A stretch of DNA of 22,777 bases from Bugula neritina (taxonomy: Eukaryota; Bryozoa; Gymnolaemata; Cheilostomatida; Bugulidae): NCBI GenBank assembly GCA_964035545.1, contig CAXIUT010000047.1, forward strand, positions 1-22,777. The letters are read 5' to 3'. Below are positions 10,514 to 21,513 of the stretch, in pieces. Position numbers and translations under genes: made by a program. Positions within the stretch are counted from its first letter, which is position 1. Each line of letters begins with the position of its first letter. The notes below the pieces were generated by a model, which was not told where the DNA came from, made no database searches, and saw nothing but the letters and a program-made list of their open reading frames with translations.

Positions 10514-12592
10514 TCATAGTTTAGTGCAGAGTATGAGTTCTTGCTATTTTTATGAAAATTTGAAAAATCCTATCCTCTAAAATTGAATATATTATGGTTT
10601 ATTATTTATCATTTCTTTAGGGATTAAAGAATTTAAGTATATCTTTTTAGAATTAGGATTTGGTTGGTTATTTTAGTTAAGTAATCTATCGAAAAGTACT
10701 ATTTTATAGTTCATACTATTTGTTTTACTGATCCAGTGAAGAATTTTTGTTTTCGGGTAGTTCTTTTTCAAAATAGTTGCATTTTCTTATTTCAAGATTT
10801 ATAATCTTATTTATGTATTATTTATGTTAGTTACTTGAAATGCTCCTGCATTTTTTAATATTATTTTCTAACCTATTGATAATTATTGAGATTATTTACT
10901 TTATACGAATACTATTCTCTCTAACTAACATCCATAATCACCTCTAACTTTCATTTATCCTTTCCATTCATCAATATTGTCAATAGTAATTGTAAAAGGT
11001 TCCAAAACAGCCATGGCTTTAGGAGCAGTAGCCATAAGTTATTTTTTCATTTATTGTTCAAGTAGAGAATGCTGAACATAATTTTAATTACCAGATCTAG
11101 AACAATTAACTTTATCTATAAAATTTTTAAGCATTAAAGGAGAATATCCTCGATTTCTTAATCCACGTATAGTCAACAACCTGGCATCATCCCATCCATC
11201 AACCACTCCAGCTTAAATATAATCTTTTATTTTTCTTTTAGAAAGCACGTTACCTTCAATATTCAACCTAGAATACTCCCAAACAGTTGGTTTCCATAAA
11301 CCTAGCAAATCAAGAAATATATAGTACAATTCCCTTCTGATTTAGAACTAAAGAGAACAAAGAGAATAGTCAATATGCTGCAAACTATCGCATATTCCAT
11401 GAGTGTAATCATAAGTAGGATAAATATTGAATTTGCTACCTGTTCTCGGATGAGGTTTAGATTTTCTACGATAAATGACTGGATCTCTTAGAGTTGGGTT
11501 GACTGCATCTGGCGTACCTTTGAATCTCAATGTTTGACCTTATGATAAATTTGGAAATATTTTTAAAGATTCTTAAATTGGTCGATTTCTGTACTTGTTA
11601 ACTCTCTTTTATTTTCTTTACAACTATATTTAATCCTGACTGCTCTAGCACACATAAGCATGTCCCTGCTTGACTAGCTAATTAGCATAATACTGTAGCT
11701 CTTAGAAATAGTCACTGGCAAATGAAACTTTATCTGGTTGGTAGCCGAACCATTTGATATTTTCTTATATTTCTTCGATAAACTAATGAGTTTCTTTATC
11801 AGGATTGGTATCGTCATATCTCAGATAGCATGATCCTTCTGTCCGAAGTGCTGATTAGAAATTAATTCTGATTGATTTGAGATGGCCGATATGTAGATAT
11901 CCGTTTGGTTATGGTGGAAATCTAAATCTGGGTTTATTATTTGTTATTTATATATGTTTTTGATGAATCTATTTAGAATTACATTACAGTTTCAAAGGTC
12001 TTGCTTTGATTTCCAGCATTTTATCCCAAAACTTATTCTCCTTTTTGATAGGATTCTTTGATTTTATCAGCCGACTAACACACCCAAAGATAACTTTGCT
12101 ATCTATTGTACTATATTTGGTTCTAAACCATTTGCAAAGACTATTGACATTTCCTTCTTCAACATTTATCCTTTATAATTCTGATTAAAATTGCTATAAT
12201 TCTTAATTTCTATTTAAAAGTTTATTTTTGATTTATTAATGAGTAATTTAGCTATTTATTTTAACCTACCTCTGCAGCCATTTTACCAATTGATCCAACT
12301 ACGACTGAGAGCGGATATCTTATTGATATATCAACTCATTTAAACTGGATCTCAAGTGAAGTAGACTATCATTGACAGAATTGGCGTTGAAAAGGAGATT
12401 GCATTTTGATTTTATATTTTTTTTTTCATTTTATTGACAAATTTTTAACATATACTATCGGCATTGATTATATTTAGGATTCGATTGTTCTTGGTCTGTT
12501 TGCAAGATGTTGATGATGTGAGGAGAAAGGATTTTAGTTAGAGGAGTCAAGTTGTGCAAATATGATTTAATTGAGGTTGATAGATGATTCAT
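10514..12592 (-). CDS. Glutaminyl-tRNA synthetase, cytosolic type
   Basis: This class I synthetase charges tRNA-Gln. In this organism the set must include the suppressor-type tRNAs reading UAA and UAG. The single 692-codon frame has a family-sized N-terminal region of about 230 residues, then [16 protein letters not shown] with the HIGH box at 234-237, [29 protein letters not shown], and the KMSKS equivalent VLSKRK at 449-454. After that come [19 protein letters not shown] and the anticodon-binding beta-barrels with [18 protein letters not shown] and YLNSL. The residue that is Glu in the usual PPEPNG motif is encoded here by TAA (Gln). The start at 12592 is the first in-frame ATG after a TGA; 12451 is an alternative but would shorten the N-terminal domain. 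No intron is needed. Confidence 0.93.
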
Positions 12593-12751
12593 ATATTATT
12601 ATATCTAATTGATCATCAGATGGTCGACATTTTTAGAAGGTCATTGATTTTCAGTATTTTTCGTTATTATTTTATTATTTACCTGATAAACTTATATTAT
12701 ATGGAATAACGCAACGAACTTCGATTTCCATTATAATTTATCATTAGAACA
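12593..12751. promoter_or_regulatory. Divergent intergenic region, GlnRS / Cys-rich membrane protein
   Basis: These 159 nt lie between the start codons of two oppositely oriented genes and must contain both promoters. The DNA is T/A-rich and shows no motif that I can name. Confidence 0.4.
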
Positions 12752-15700
12752 ATGGTTCTTCTACGATACCTCTTACCCTTATTGGCCTTAATCCTTCTCT
12801 TTCCTCTTTCGAAATCAATCTCCTCCACCACTCCAGTCTGGGTGGCTAGTTCTTTCTTCAAGTCAGGTACTTTTTTATCCATTCAGGTGCTAAAACAGTC
12901 GTCTTTTCTCCCTCAAGTTCTACATTCTAAAACACTACAATAACCTATTCAGTTCCTATGACAAGTACAAGTCTAAGACGACCTACTCTAGGCATCACTG
13001 ATTTGCAATATACTATCTCAAATTACATCAGGCTTTACCTTAGTATGTTGACTTACTCTACAACTATGCTTAAATTCAGCACTTCGATCAACAGTTCAGG
13101 TCTCTTAAGCAACATCAAAATAACCTATCTTGCTTTGGATAGTTCTTTTACCCCAGCTTGGAGTATGACCTCTTTTTTTCCAGTAAATTATGTGTTATAT
13201 AGAGAATAAGCAGAAATAGTAGTAGTGGATTTTCTGTGACTTACTTTGTCAACTTCACAAGATCTACTGGAGTCACTCTGAACATGAGTCATTAAAATGT
13301 CTTATTACCTTATATGCACTATATCCAAGTGTAAACCTACGATAACACTATCCATTTGGATCTTAATTTTGCACTTCAAAATGGAAGTTATTATAGGGTA
13401 GACATTTCAAGCACTTCAAACATGTATTGCAAATACGCAGGCTTTTCTAGACTGATTTTCGATAAAACAGACATTGAATCCCTGGGAAATGACTACTTTA
13501 ACTACGGCGTAATTGCCAATACTGGATCAGTATTACAAGTAACAATTCCGCCAGACATAATCCCTGAAAACCTTTTCTATGGAATGCATTCATTCAATAT
13601 TCAAAGCGGACTATCGTAATTATACTATACGTCAACATATAATGTTACAACTGGATTACTATAATACAACCATCAAGGAGGATACAGCTATGCTTAGATG
13701 AGATTTAGCTATATGCATCATAAAACTAGAACCTGTCCAGGAACTCATCCCTACTACAACATCTCAGAACTACTCTGTTATGATTAGTGCGCAGTTGGAT
13801 GGTACGCTGATCTCTCCACCATGACTTGTAAGCAATGCCTCTATGATTGCTACACCTGTACAAGTGCTAGTGCTTGCGCCACTTGCAATTCTACCCTACA
13901 CCATCGCACATTCAATGCCAACAGATGTCCAGCTTAGCCTGGCTACTTTGACAACGGTACTAACAGCTCAGTAGCCACTCCTTGCACCAGTCCATGTGCT
14001 ACTTGTGTTACCTCAGCCACATATTGTCTCACTTGTGTGACAGGTTACTACCTCAACGGTTCGACTTGTCTGATATGTAGTTCAGCCATTCCTGGTTGCC
14101 AGCAATGCACAAATTCATCCTTCTGTACGGTCTGCAATGATTCAACCAGCGGTGTTAGTTGCACTACTTGTTTAAATACCTAGTATAAAGTTGGATTTGG
14201 CTGCCATTCTTGTGCCACTGCGATCTCTAATTGCCATTCATGTTCATCTGCTACTGTATGTACTTTGTGTACTACTAGCTTTACACTCTTTTCTGCTACT
14301 AATTGTTCCTGCAACTCTTCACAGTATCTTACTGGTGGTTCTTGTTCTATGTGTTCAGCAGCAATCAGTAATTGTGAGAGTTGTTCAGATGCTTCTACTT
14401 GCACAAGCTGCCAAACTTCGTATACACTACTTTCTCCAACCAATTGCGCATGTAATACTAGCACTTTCCTAAACACTACAACATCTCTATGCTAAGACTG
14501 CATCACCATCACTTCATTTTGTGCTACCTGCAATATGCCAAACTGTACCTCCTGTCTCAATAATTTCACTCTTACCAATGGAACATGCACTTGTCCTGCT
14601 GGTTTCTATGGAAGTACATCCACAAATGCATGCTAAAGCTGTACTTCAATTACTTAGTGTGTCGAGTGTACCAATGGATCCTTTTGCACTCTTTGTGGTA
14701 CTGGATTTAAAGCCAATACTACAACAGGAATCTGTGATGTACAACCTTGCACTATTGCCCATTGCGACACCTGTTCAGCTTCTAATACCTCTATCTGTGA
14801 AGGTTGTTATTCAGGCTATTCTGTTGCTACTGGAGGCACTACTTGCACATCTTTCTGTGGAAACTCTGCTATTGGAACAGGTTAAACTTGTGACGATGGT
14901 AACACTGTCTCAGGAGATGGATGTTCATCGAGTTGTGAGGTTGAAAGTGGTTTTTCTTGTGAAAATCAAGTTATCAATGTAACAAATAAATATTCTGGAT
15001 GTTACTATAGCGATGCTATTATCTTTACTAATGTTTGGATAAGAAAGTTTTAAGGCAATAACTCCCTTAAATTTTAATTCAAGCTTGCTAATTAAATAGA
15101 ACAATGGAAAACTGTTGACTTTAAAAGCATCCTAACCATCAATCAACTCGACACCACTTCACATCTATCAACAGGAAATATTGACTCAATGATTAGCAAC
15201 TACGATGTAGGATATAAGTAAGAATCCAACAGATTCTGGGTAATAGTTGACTATATCAATACTGATATGTAAAATTAGTATCTATCTTTCGAGTTGACTC
15301 CCTATGCCCATAGTACTTATCCAGCCTTCACTCCTCCAAACAACGTAGAATTCATTCCCGCTAACATCTTCCTCAGACTGACAGTTGTTGCCAACAATAA
15401 CCAAAATGCCAACCTCTACTCTGAGTATTAATACTCACTCTATGATATGAGTTTTGTCATCACTTATGTCATCACAGGAATGACTCTGCTTGGCTTATTT
15501 TTGTCTTTGATTTTCAGAAAAGGAATTTTGATTATCATGGAAATGCTAGCTGTCATGCAAATTACCTACTTCTCACTTGCTTCTCTGGAAAGCATGAATC
15601 CTGCATTTAGTGGTTTGTTACCTTTGAGGTATCTTGCAGGCATTCTAACCTTCTAAAATGTTGAAGAATACCTCGAACAAACTTCTTCTCCCAATTAAAT

Positions 15701-17066
15701 GAAAGGCATCTATATGTTTTTAAATCTCACAGATAACTTCAGCTGGGTAGCTGTGGGTCTGGCATGTTTCTTAGGTCTAGGTCTTCTCTTGCTAGGAATA
15801 TACTCGCTTATAGATAGATGTTCTAATCCTGACACTATTATTGAAGATAGTAAGCCAGCATAATAGAGGAATGGCTACTGGATGTATCGTTTAGCTTTTC
15901 ACTTTATTGGAGAGTTATCTTTGTCACTAATCTTTATATGTGTTCCTTTGTACATGGTGAGTCTTTTCTTTTAAGCTCTTTTTACTACTGAAAGTTATTT
16001 TTGGAGTTATGCTCAAGGACTTGCTGTAGGAATTGCTATTTTAATATACTTCATTGTTCTGATAAAATCAGATCCTGCGAAAGTCCATAAAGGTACAAGT
16101 TTTGCTAAACTCGGAGACTATATTACATAATTCAATTCTATTGGTATTTTTACAGTTTTCAAGTATGTTAATTTACAAATGATAGAAATCCTTATCATAT
16201 CAGGACTAGTCATGGCTACTATTTACTCTGATAGTAAAATATTCTCAGCTATGTGTATCGTTTTCTTTTCAGTGGTAGATATAGTGCTTGTGGCAGTGAT
16301 CAAACCTTATAAATATGGTTTTGTTTCATGCTTTAAAGGAGAAGACAACTAAACCTAGATGCTGTTCTAAAAGATCGAGTTGTATAAAATATATAAGCAT
16401 GAACTACCTGATGTTATACGAGTAAATAATCCTGACACATAGACCCAAAAAAGTTAGTAAAATGAAAACAACAGCTAACTTTTCATGCAACATTACAACA
16501 CTAAGAAGGTATAAATTAAATCAAAGCACCAAGGACTCGTCAAAGCAGGATAAACTCTCAACCAAACTAAATTGTTCCTATTCAACCACAACACCAGAAG
16601 AATCGTCAACTTATCCACTCTTATTATCAGTCAGTTTGTCTTCATCTGTGCTAAAATATATAACGAAGAAGTCAATAAAAGTTATCCTGGACCTACCATG
16701 TACAATGTCCTGGCTATTTTTGTACATATTGGTTTGTTTATCAACTTGACCTATAATTACTCGATGCTCTTCCTCCAAATAGCAAATCGAACAAAAGATA
16801 ATACCACAAAAGTATAAAATGAGCATGAACCTTAAATGACTGAACAATTTAATAAATCTCTTTATTCACAAACTCCAATAAAGAAGCCTCCTTCTGAAGC
16901 TTCAGATTTGCAAACAACCTTCCAGACGAATAAACTGATCATAAAGAATAATGCGAATGCTCATAGTCTTTATGACTTGAAGCGACCTCAAATTATAAAA
17001 CTGAATAAATCTTTGCAAGTTCCAAGAAAACATAAAAGAGATCTGACTAACAGAGTGATAGAATGA
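12752..17066 (+). CDS. Large Cys-rich multi-pass membrane protein
   Basis: The spliced frame encodes 1424 residues. A clear signal peptide (MVLLRYLLPLLALILLFPLS) starts an extracellular region of about 880 residues. Roughly residues 313-740 are furin-like/growth-factor-receptor Cys-rich repeats of the form CxxCxxxxxCxxC. They end in a DUF4215-type motif at about 691-725 (TCDDGNTVSGDGC then SCEVESGFSC). From about residue 885 several hydrophobic segments follow (for example SFVITYVITGMTLLGLFLSLIF and WVAVGLACFLGLGLLLLGIY), roughly eight transmembrane helices by eye, then a basic cytoplasmic tail. Two 20-nt introns (12867-12886 and 13183-13202) keep the frame. Tetrahymena and Paramecium have large families of such proteins, mostly uncharacterised; surface sensing or adhesion is plausible. 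Its Cys-rich part is visibly richer in G/C than neighbouring genes. Confidence 0.88.
12867..12886 (+). other. 20-nt intron 1 in the Cys-rich membrane protein gene
   Basis: It begins GTACTTTT and ends CATTCAG. Splicing joins FFKSG to AKTVVFSPSS and opens the long frame; unspliced translation stops at TGA near 12960. Confidence 0.87.
13183..13202 (+). other. 20-nt intron 2 in the Cys-rich membrane protein gene
   Basis: It begins GTAAATTA and ends ATATAG. Splicing joins TSFFP to RISRNSSSGFSVTYFV; unspliced translation stops at TGA about 40 nt later. Confidence 0.87.
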
Positions 17067-17133
17067 TTACTAAATATTATACTTATCTTATTTATACTTA
17101 TCAAAAATATAATATTTCAAATAAAGTGTTCAA

Positions 17134-20100
17134 TCATTTAAGACTATTTTATTTCAATGAACTATACAATGACTCTAAATTGGGATACTCCTTGATTGTA
17201 TTGATAGATTGATCTATTTCTTCAACACTCTATTGAGCAGATAAAGGCTCCTAAAAATTACTCAATATGTCTTCTTCATCAATATCAATAGGTAGCTCTG
17301 ATCCTCCTTTTCTTGAACCATCTCCAAACAACTAAGATTGATTATCAATGTATTATGAACCAAATGGAGCCTAAGATTGCTATCCTTCAGATTTTATAAT
17401 TTGTATTCTGTTGATATCTACCATCATCGAATCGTCATCTCCTTTATCTACTTCGTCTTGATCATCTTTTTCTCTAACGAATACACTTTTGATCGATGTA
17501 ATATTTTTAGATTTTTATTCAGCACGAGCCCATTTAGAAAACTTCTTTGCTTAATTAACAGCACTTATCACATTCTCATCGGATGGAAATTCTTCAAGCA
17601 ACAATCGAATCAAAGCTCCTTTAAGAGGATAACTATCAATATGACCTCCGATTTGTCTTTCTAGTAATGACAAGTTTTTGAAGATTCTATGTTTGTATTC
17701 TAGTCTTTCTTCTTTTTTAAATATTTAGTTATCATATTAAAACATAGAAGTTTGTTCTCTTTTATTTCTGATATAGATAGATAAATTTTATTATCCATTA
17801 TTTTATTTTTTTAATTTCTATTCCAATTTCATCCTTTTTTGTTCCATTTTTTTCTGTCTTTCTACCTGACAATAAGGCCGAGCTGTTAAATTTTGCAACT
17901 TAATCAATGCATACTTAATACACTGATCTAATTTTTTTTCAACCAGCTAGAAATCATTCCACTTGAGATTTTTACCATATTTTTATACCAACTTATCGCA
18001 TAGAGATTCATCAGCATCAGTATTGTTGAGATGTTATTAACAAAGAAACAATTATTCTTATCTTGTCCATGTTTATATTAATTTTGATGGTTTGATTGAT
18101 TATTTGGAAATATTTATTTGAGATTGTTATGTTTTTTATTATCTTTTGGCTCCTCTGTTTAGTAAATGACCTCCGCAAATTATATGCTTTCTTGTTATAT
18201 CTTTGCTAAATTTATATCTCGAATCTGTCTATTTCTTCTTACTTTCAGTCAGTGATGCAGAAACTGTTCTTTTCTACCTGTTTATAGTATTATATCCACG
18301 CACAAATGCCTAGAGCCTTCTATACAAAGTTGATATATCTTCAGCAGTAACATTTTCCAGGTAAGAGTCATCGTTATCAGAATGCATTAAAGCTACTATC
18401 TTTTCTCTGAAATGAACATTAGCTTAGGAAAGCAATCTATTACTTGATCTAATTCTATGCAACTATCTCACAATTTCTACTTTTTAATCTTCTTGCCATT
18501 CCTTTATTTTACGTTGGCATCTGTATTGCACCTGATATGTAATTAAATCTAAAACACGATAGAAAAGACGTCTCAAGTGAAGTCTAACATTTCTTAAACG
18601 GCTAAATAAATATATTATTACAATCCAGGAAGTTCCTTCATCATCTCAGGATAATTACCACCATCAATAGCAAACAAATTTATTATTTTTTAAGAATCTT
18701 ACTTACTAAATTTAATTTGTTCCATTTTAGCACGATCTTTCTTACTATCATACTACCTTTTTACTTTCTTCACTTTCTTTGTCTTCTTTTTATCATGATT
18801 TTAATTTTAGTCAGATTGATTTTATTCATCTGAATCGCTCTCATTATCTGACTACTTTTTTACTTTTCTTGATTTCTTTGTTTTCTTCTTCTTTAAAGGT
18901 ACTTTTTATCCTTATTCAATTTTAGTCTCAGTTTCTTTTGATACTTTCTTGCTTTTAGTTTTCTTTGGTTTTGGAGGTTTAACTGTTTCTGTTTAAGATT
19001 TTACTTCATCTTAGTTATCACTTTATTAGCTTTTTTATTTCTTCTTTTTCTGCTTTTTAGAAGAAGATCTCTTCTTTCCTTAATCTTAAGAATCAGCTTA
19101 ATTATTTTTCTTCTTTTTCTTTTTTGATTTTTATTTATCTCTCTTTGAAGATTTATTTTATCCTTTATTTTTCTTTTTCTATTATTTCTAAGTTTATATT
19201 TGTTTAGAATTCTCTTCTTCTTTTTTCTCTGGTTCTTAAATTTAGATTTTAACTTCAGGTTCCTAAGTTAATTATTTTTATTTTTGATCTTGATTTTAGC
19301 TCTTTTAGCCAAGCCTACTTTTTTAGCCTTTAATAGTCTTTGGTCCTTATCCAACTATTTGATCAATCATTTTTCTTTGTTATTCTTTTGGAATTTTTGG
19401 AACATCTCTAAATGGACCAGCTCTGAATTATCCCCATGCTCTGCTAGACATTTTATTCAAATAGTGACATTTCTTTTTCACCCTAAATCTCTTATTCACT
19501 ATCATCTGTTTCTCAAATATACTTTAACGCTTGCGTTTTACATATCCTGGCTTTCTACCCCTTCCTTTTGGCTTTTTATCATCTTTTTGTATCTTCTTAG
19601 ACTTTTTCTCGGGTACTTATGGCTCCTCTTCCTCTTTATTATCTTATTAACTATCTATGTTAGGTTATTCTTTTTCATTTTATTACTTTTATTTTTATTT
19701 TGAACTTTTTTTATGTTTCTTTTATGGTTTTTATGCTTTAGATTCCTTTTATTTGGCTGAAATTTATTCTTCTTTAGGCTAATCTGGAACTTCTTTTTAT
19801 TTTAAATGTTTATGTTTCTTTTTATGAGATTTTTCCTTTGTTTATGAACGATCTTTCTTCTTCTTAGATTTTTTCTTTTCTGATTTATGTTTTTTCTCAA
19901 CTTATTCTTCTTCTTCTTTCACACTTGATTCTTTTGCCTTTTTATGTTTATTTACCTTTTCCTATGATTTTTACTCTTTCTTTTAGCTTTTCTATTCTCT
20001 GTGTTTATGTTTTTTCTCCTTCTTTCTTTTCTTTTTTTCTTATTTATCTTCCTTCTATATCTAGTCTTAATGTTGACCATTTTTGATTTCTTCTTTAGTT

Positions 20101-20294
20101 ACTTTTTTCTTTTTATTTTATATATCTTTTACTTCATGTATAACTCTTTTGATTTATCGACCATTTTATCCTTAGACAACTTTTCTTTTGACTATTTTAT
20201 TTTCATCATCATCCGATATATTGTCTTACTAACTGTGAATTCTTTTCCTGCTGGAAGGTAGTTATGGCATTAGGATTGAGATTGATGATTACAT
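17134..20294 (-). CDS. Lys-rich chromatin-like protein with SANT-like segments
   Basis: The spliced product has 1046 residues. Roughly the first 515 are dominated by Lys/Glu/Gln/Ser runs (KKKHKH, KKSKKKK, EEEEQ), interrupted near residue 245 by an AT-hook-like GRGRKPGYVKRKR and an ordered stretch RAWGQFRAGPFRDVPKIP. About residues 523-560 (KFSKQDSQKIINLFAIDGGN then MMKELPGFR) look like a divergent Myb/SANT helix set. A second such region is near 730 (TWTRQEQLFLCQQHL ... KYGKNLKWNDF). The C-terminus is acidic (DIDEEDILSNF). A 20-nt intron at 18602-18621 is needed. ATG 20294 is the first in frame after TGA; ATG 20270 is an alternative. The composition suggests a nuclear chromatin or transcription factor, but no named family was recognised. 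Its stop lies 67 nt from that of the convergent membrane protein gene. Confidence 0.75.
18602..18621 (-). other. 20-nt intron in the Lys-rich gene
   Basis: On the minus strand it begins GTAATAAT and ends TATTTAG. Splicing joins KELPGF to RLRNVRLHLRRLFYRV. Unspliced, the downstream half of the protein is out of frame. Confidence 0.87.
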
Positions 20295-20543
20295 AGAATA
20301 ATTTATTTATCAATGAGTAGTATCTTTATAATTTGCTCATTTTGTCACAAGACGGGTAACTTGTAATTTATTGCTTTCTTTTTGAATTCCTCGAAAATTT
20401 GTACTTTCAGATCAATATCATGAACCAGATATTTTAAATAGGATTCAAAAGTCTCTTAATTTTTCTTCTTGAGTTTGATAATTTTTCTTATTTTAATATA
20501 AATATTGATATGTAGTAGTAATTATTGTATCGAATCGTATCAA
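20295..20543 (-). other. Intergenic region with a coding-like remnant
   Basis: These 249 nt lie between the enkurin stop and the start of the Lys-rich gene. One minus-strand frame, closing at TGA 20345-20347, has a protein-like composition (YLVHDIDLKVQIFEEFKKKA) but no in-frame ATG. It may be an upstream exon of the Lys-rich gene joined by an intron I could not place, a remnant, or chance in AT-rich DNA with one stop codon. Confidence 0.3.
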
Positions 20544-21388
20544 TCAATCAACAAAGACATACAACTTATTAAGTTTTTTAATATCTTTTTCAATATCTTC
20601 AAGTTGTTTCTCATAATCTTGGGGTTGGGGTTGGGGTTGGGGTTGGGGTTGGGGTTGGGCATGAGTCTTTGCTTGATACTCTCTGTTGATTTCATCCCAT
20701 TTGCGTTTCAATCCATCTCTGATTTCTCTTATTTCTTCTTCACTTAAACATTTTCTAAATTAATATTGATCTACTTCTCATCACTGTGTTGCATGTGAAG
20801 GTTTTGAATCATAGTATATTCGTTTTGAATGTTGTCTTTGATTCTGTTTAAATAGTCAGGAGTTTTACCGAAATCTTGTTTTTTCAAGTAGTCTATTGAA
20901 TCTTCTTTTTTCTTAGCAATAGAAAGAATGTTTTCAATAGCGTTGGTGACAATGAAGTTTTTGTTAGATTTTAATCCAAGGACAGGTTTATCGGTAGCTT
21001 TAGGGACATCTTCTTTTTTGTGTCTGCAATCATAAGAGAAGTTTCTAACTATGATGAGGGGATCTATACCTGGTGGAAGAGTTTAATTTCCCATAGTTCC
21101 TGTATGTTTTTTTGTGAAGTTATCAGGTTGTGGTTTTCTGTCTCCTTTGACATGACCTAAAGTTTTTGAATCTCCATATTCTGTGTGGGCTTGAAGTCCT
21201 ACTCCAAATTATCCACCGAGATTTGCAACCTATTTCAGTTATACTTGTACGCCTGGTTTGGAAGTGGTATTATGACAGAAAGTGGAGCCGGTAGGTTTGA
21301 CATTTGGAGGGAATTTTGATTTATAGAGAGGTTGTTTGGCTGGTGGGTTGTATTCTTTTGGAATTATGTTATAGATGGACTCTTCCAT
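20544..21388 (-). CDS. Enkurin-family ciliary protein with Gln-Pro tract
   Basis: The 274-residue spliced product matches enkurin, an axonemal microtubule inner protein and TRP-channel/calmodulin adaptor. It opens MEESIYNIIPKEYNPP, the family N-terminus, and has VLGLKSNKNFIVTNAIENI and DFGKTPDYLNRIKDN. The enkurin domain core CLSEEEIREIRDGLKRKWDE follows at about residues 205-230, and the end reads EKQLEDIEKDIKKLNKLYVF. A 20-nt intron at 20755-20774 joins HSDEK to KCLSEEE. Between the core and the terminal helix, at about residues 237-250, sits A(QP)6Q encoded by an uninterrupted C4A2 array, in place of the roughly 20-residue segment usually found there. The helix after the array is still in frame and family-like, so the array is truly within the gene. 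It is divergent from the Pop5/Rpp14-like gene, 125 nt away. Confidence 0.9.
20619..20659 (-). repeat. Interstitial telomeric array coding Gln-Pro in enkurin
   Basis: About seven telomeric units (TTGGGG on the plus strand, CCCCAA on the coding strand) run without interruption. They read CAA-CCC, giving seven Gln alternating with six Pro, flanked by Ala and Asp-Tyr-Glu-Lys. No unit deviates, in contrast to a tract with third-position changes as expected for an old coding repeat. Confidence 0.95.
20755..20774 (-). other. 20-nt intron in the enkurin gene
   Basis: On the minus strand it begins GTAGATCA and ends AATTTAG. Removal restores the conserved LSEEEIREIRDGLKRKW core; unspliced translation reaches TGA within about 50 nt. 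Confidence 0.9.
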
Positions 21389-21513
21389 TTGTTATTATTT
21401 TTTATTTACAACCTAAAAATACAACTTATCTGCTTTCTATTCTATCCATAATATCAAATAACTCATCCCAATAATTCATCAACAATTCATCAACTTTATC
21501 TTTATTATTATCA

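Noticed and set aside
10560-10760. Possible short plus-strand gene (about 48 codons) after the coiled-coil gene
   Set aside because: The bases are the antisense of the C-terminal anticodon-binding domain of GlnRS, whose family motifs are in frame there.
12449-12451. ATG at 12451 as the GlnRS start
   Set aside because: An in-frame ATG at 12592 follows a TGA and gives an N-terminal region of the usual size; 12451 remains an alternative.
14180-14982. Several frames on both strands inside the Cys-rich membrane protein gene
   Set aside because: They are alternative-phase readings of the Cys-rich repeats; the spliced frame from 12752 to 17066 is continuous and domain-bearing.
19284-20261. Strongly hydrophobic Leu/Phe-rich plus-strand frames resembling membrane proteins
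   Set aside because: Complement of Lys/Glu-rich coding sequence (AAA/GAA runs) reads as Phe/Leu/Ser; the minus-strand frame is continuous for over 1000 codons.
20505-20747. Plus-strand frame with a (Gly-Leu) run over the second telomeric array
   Set aside because: The minus strand carries enkurin motifs on both sides of the array in one frame after splicing, so the plus-strand frame is a shadow.
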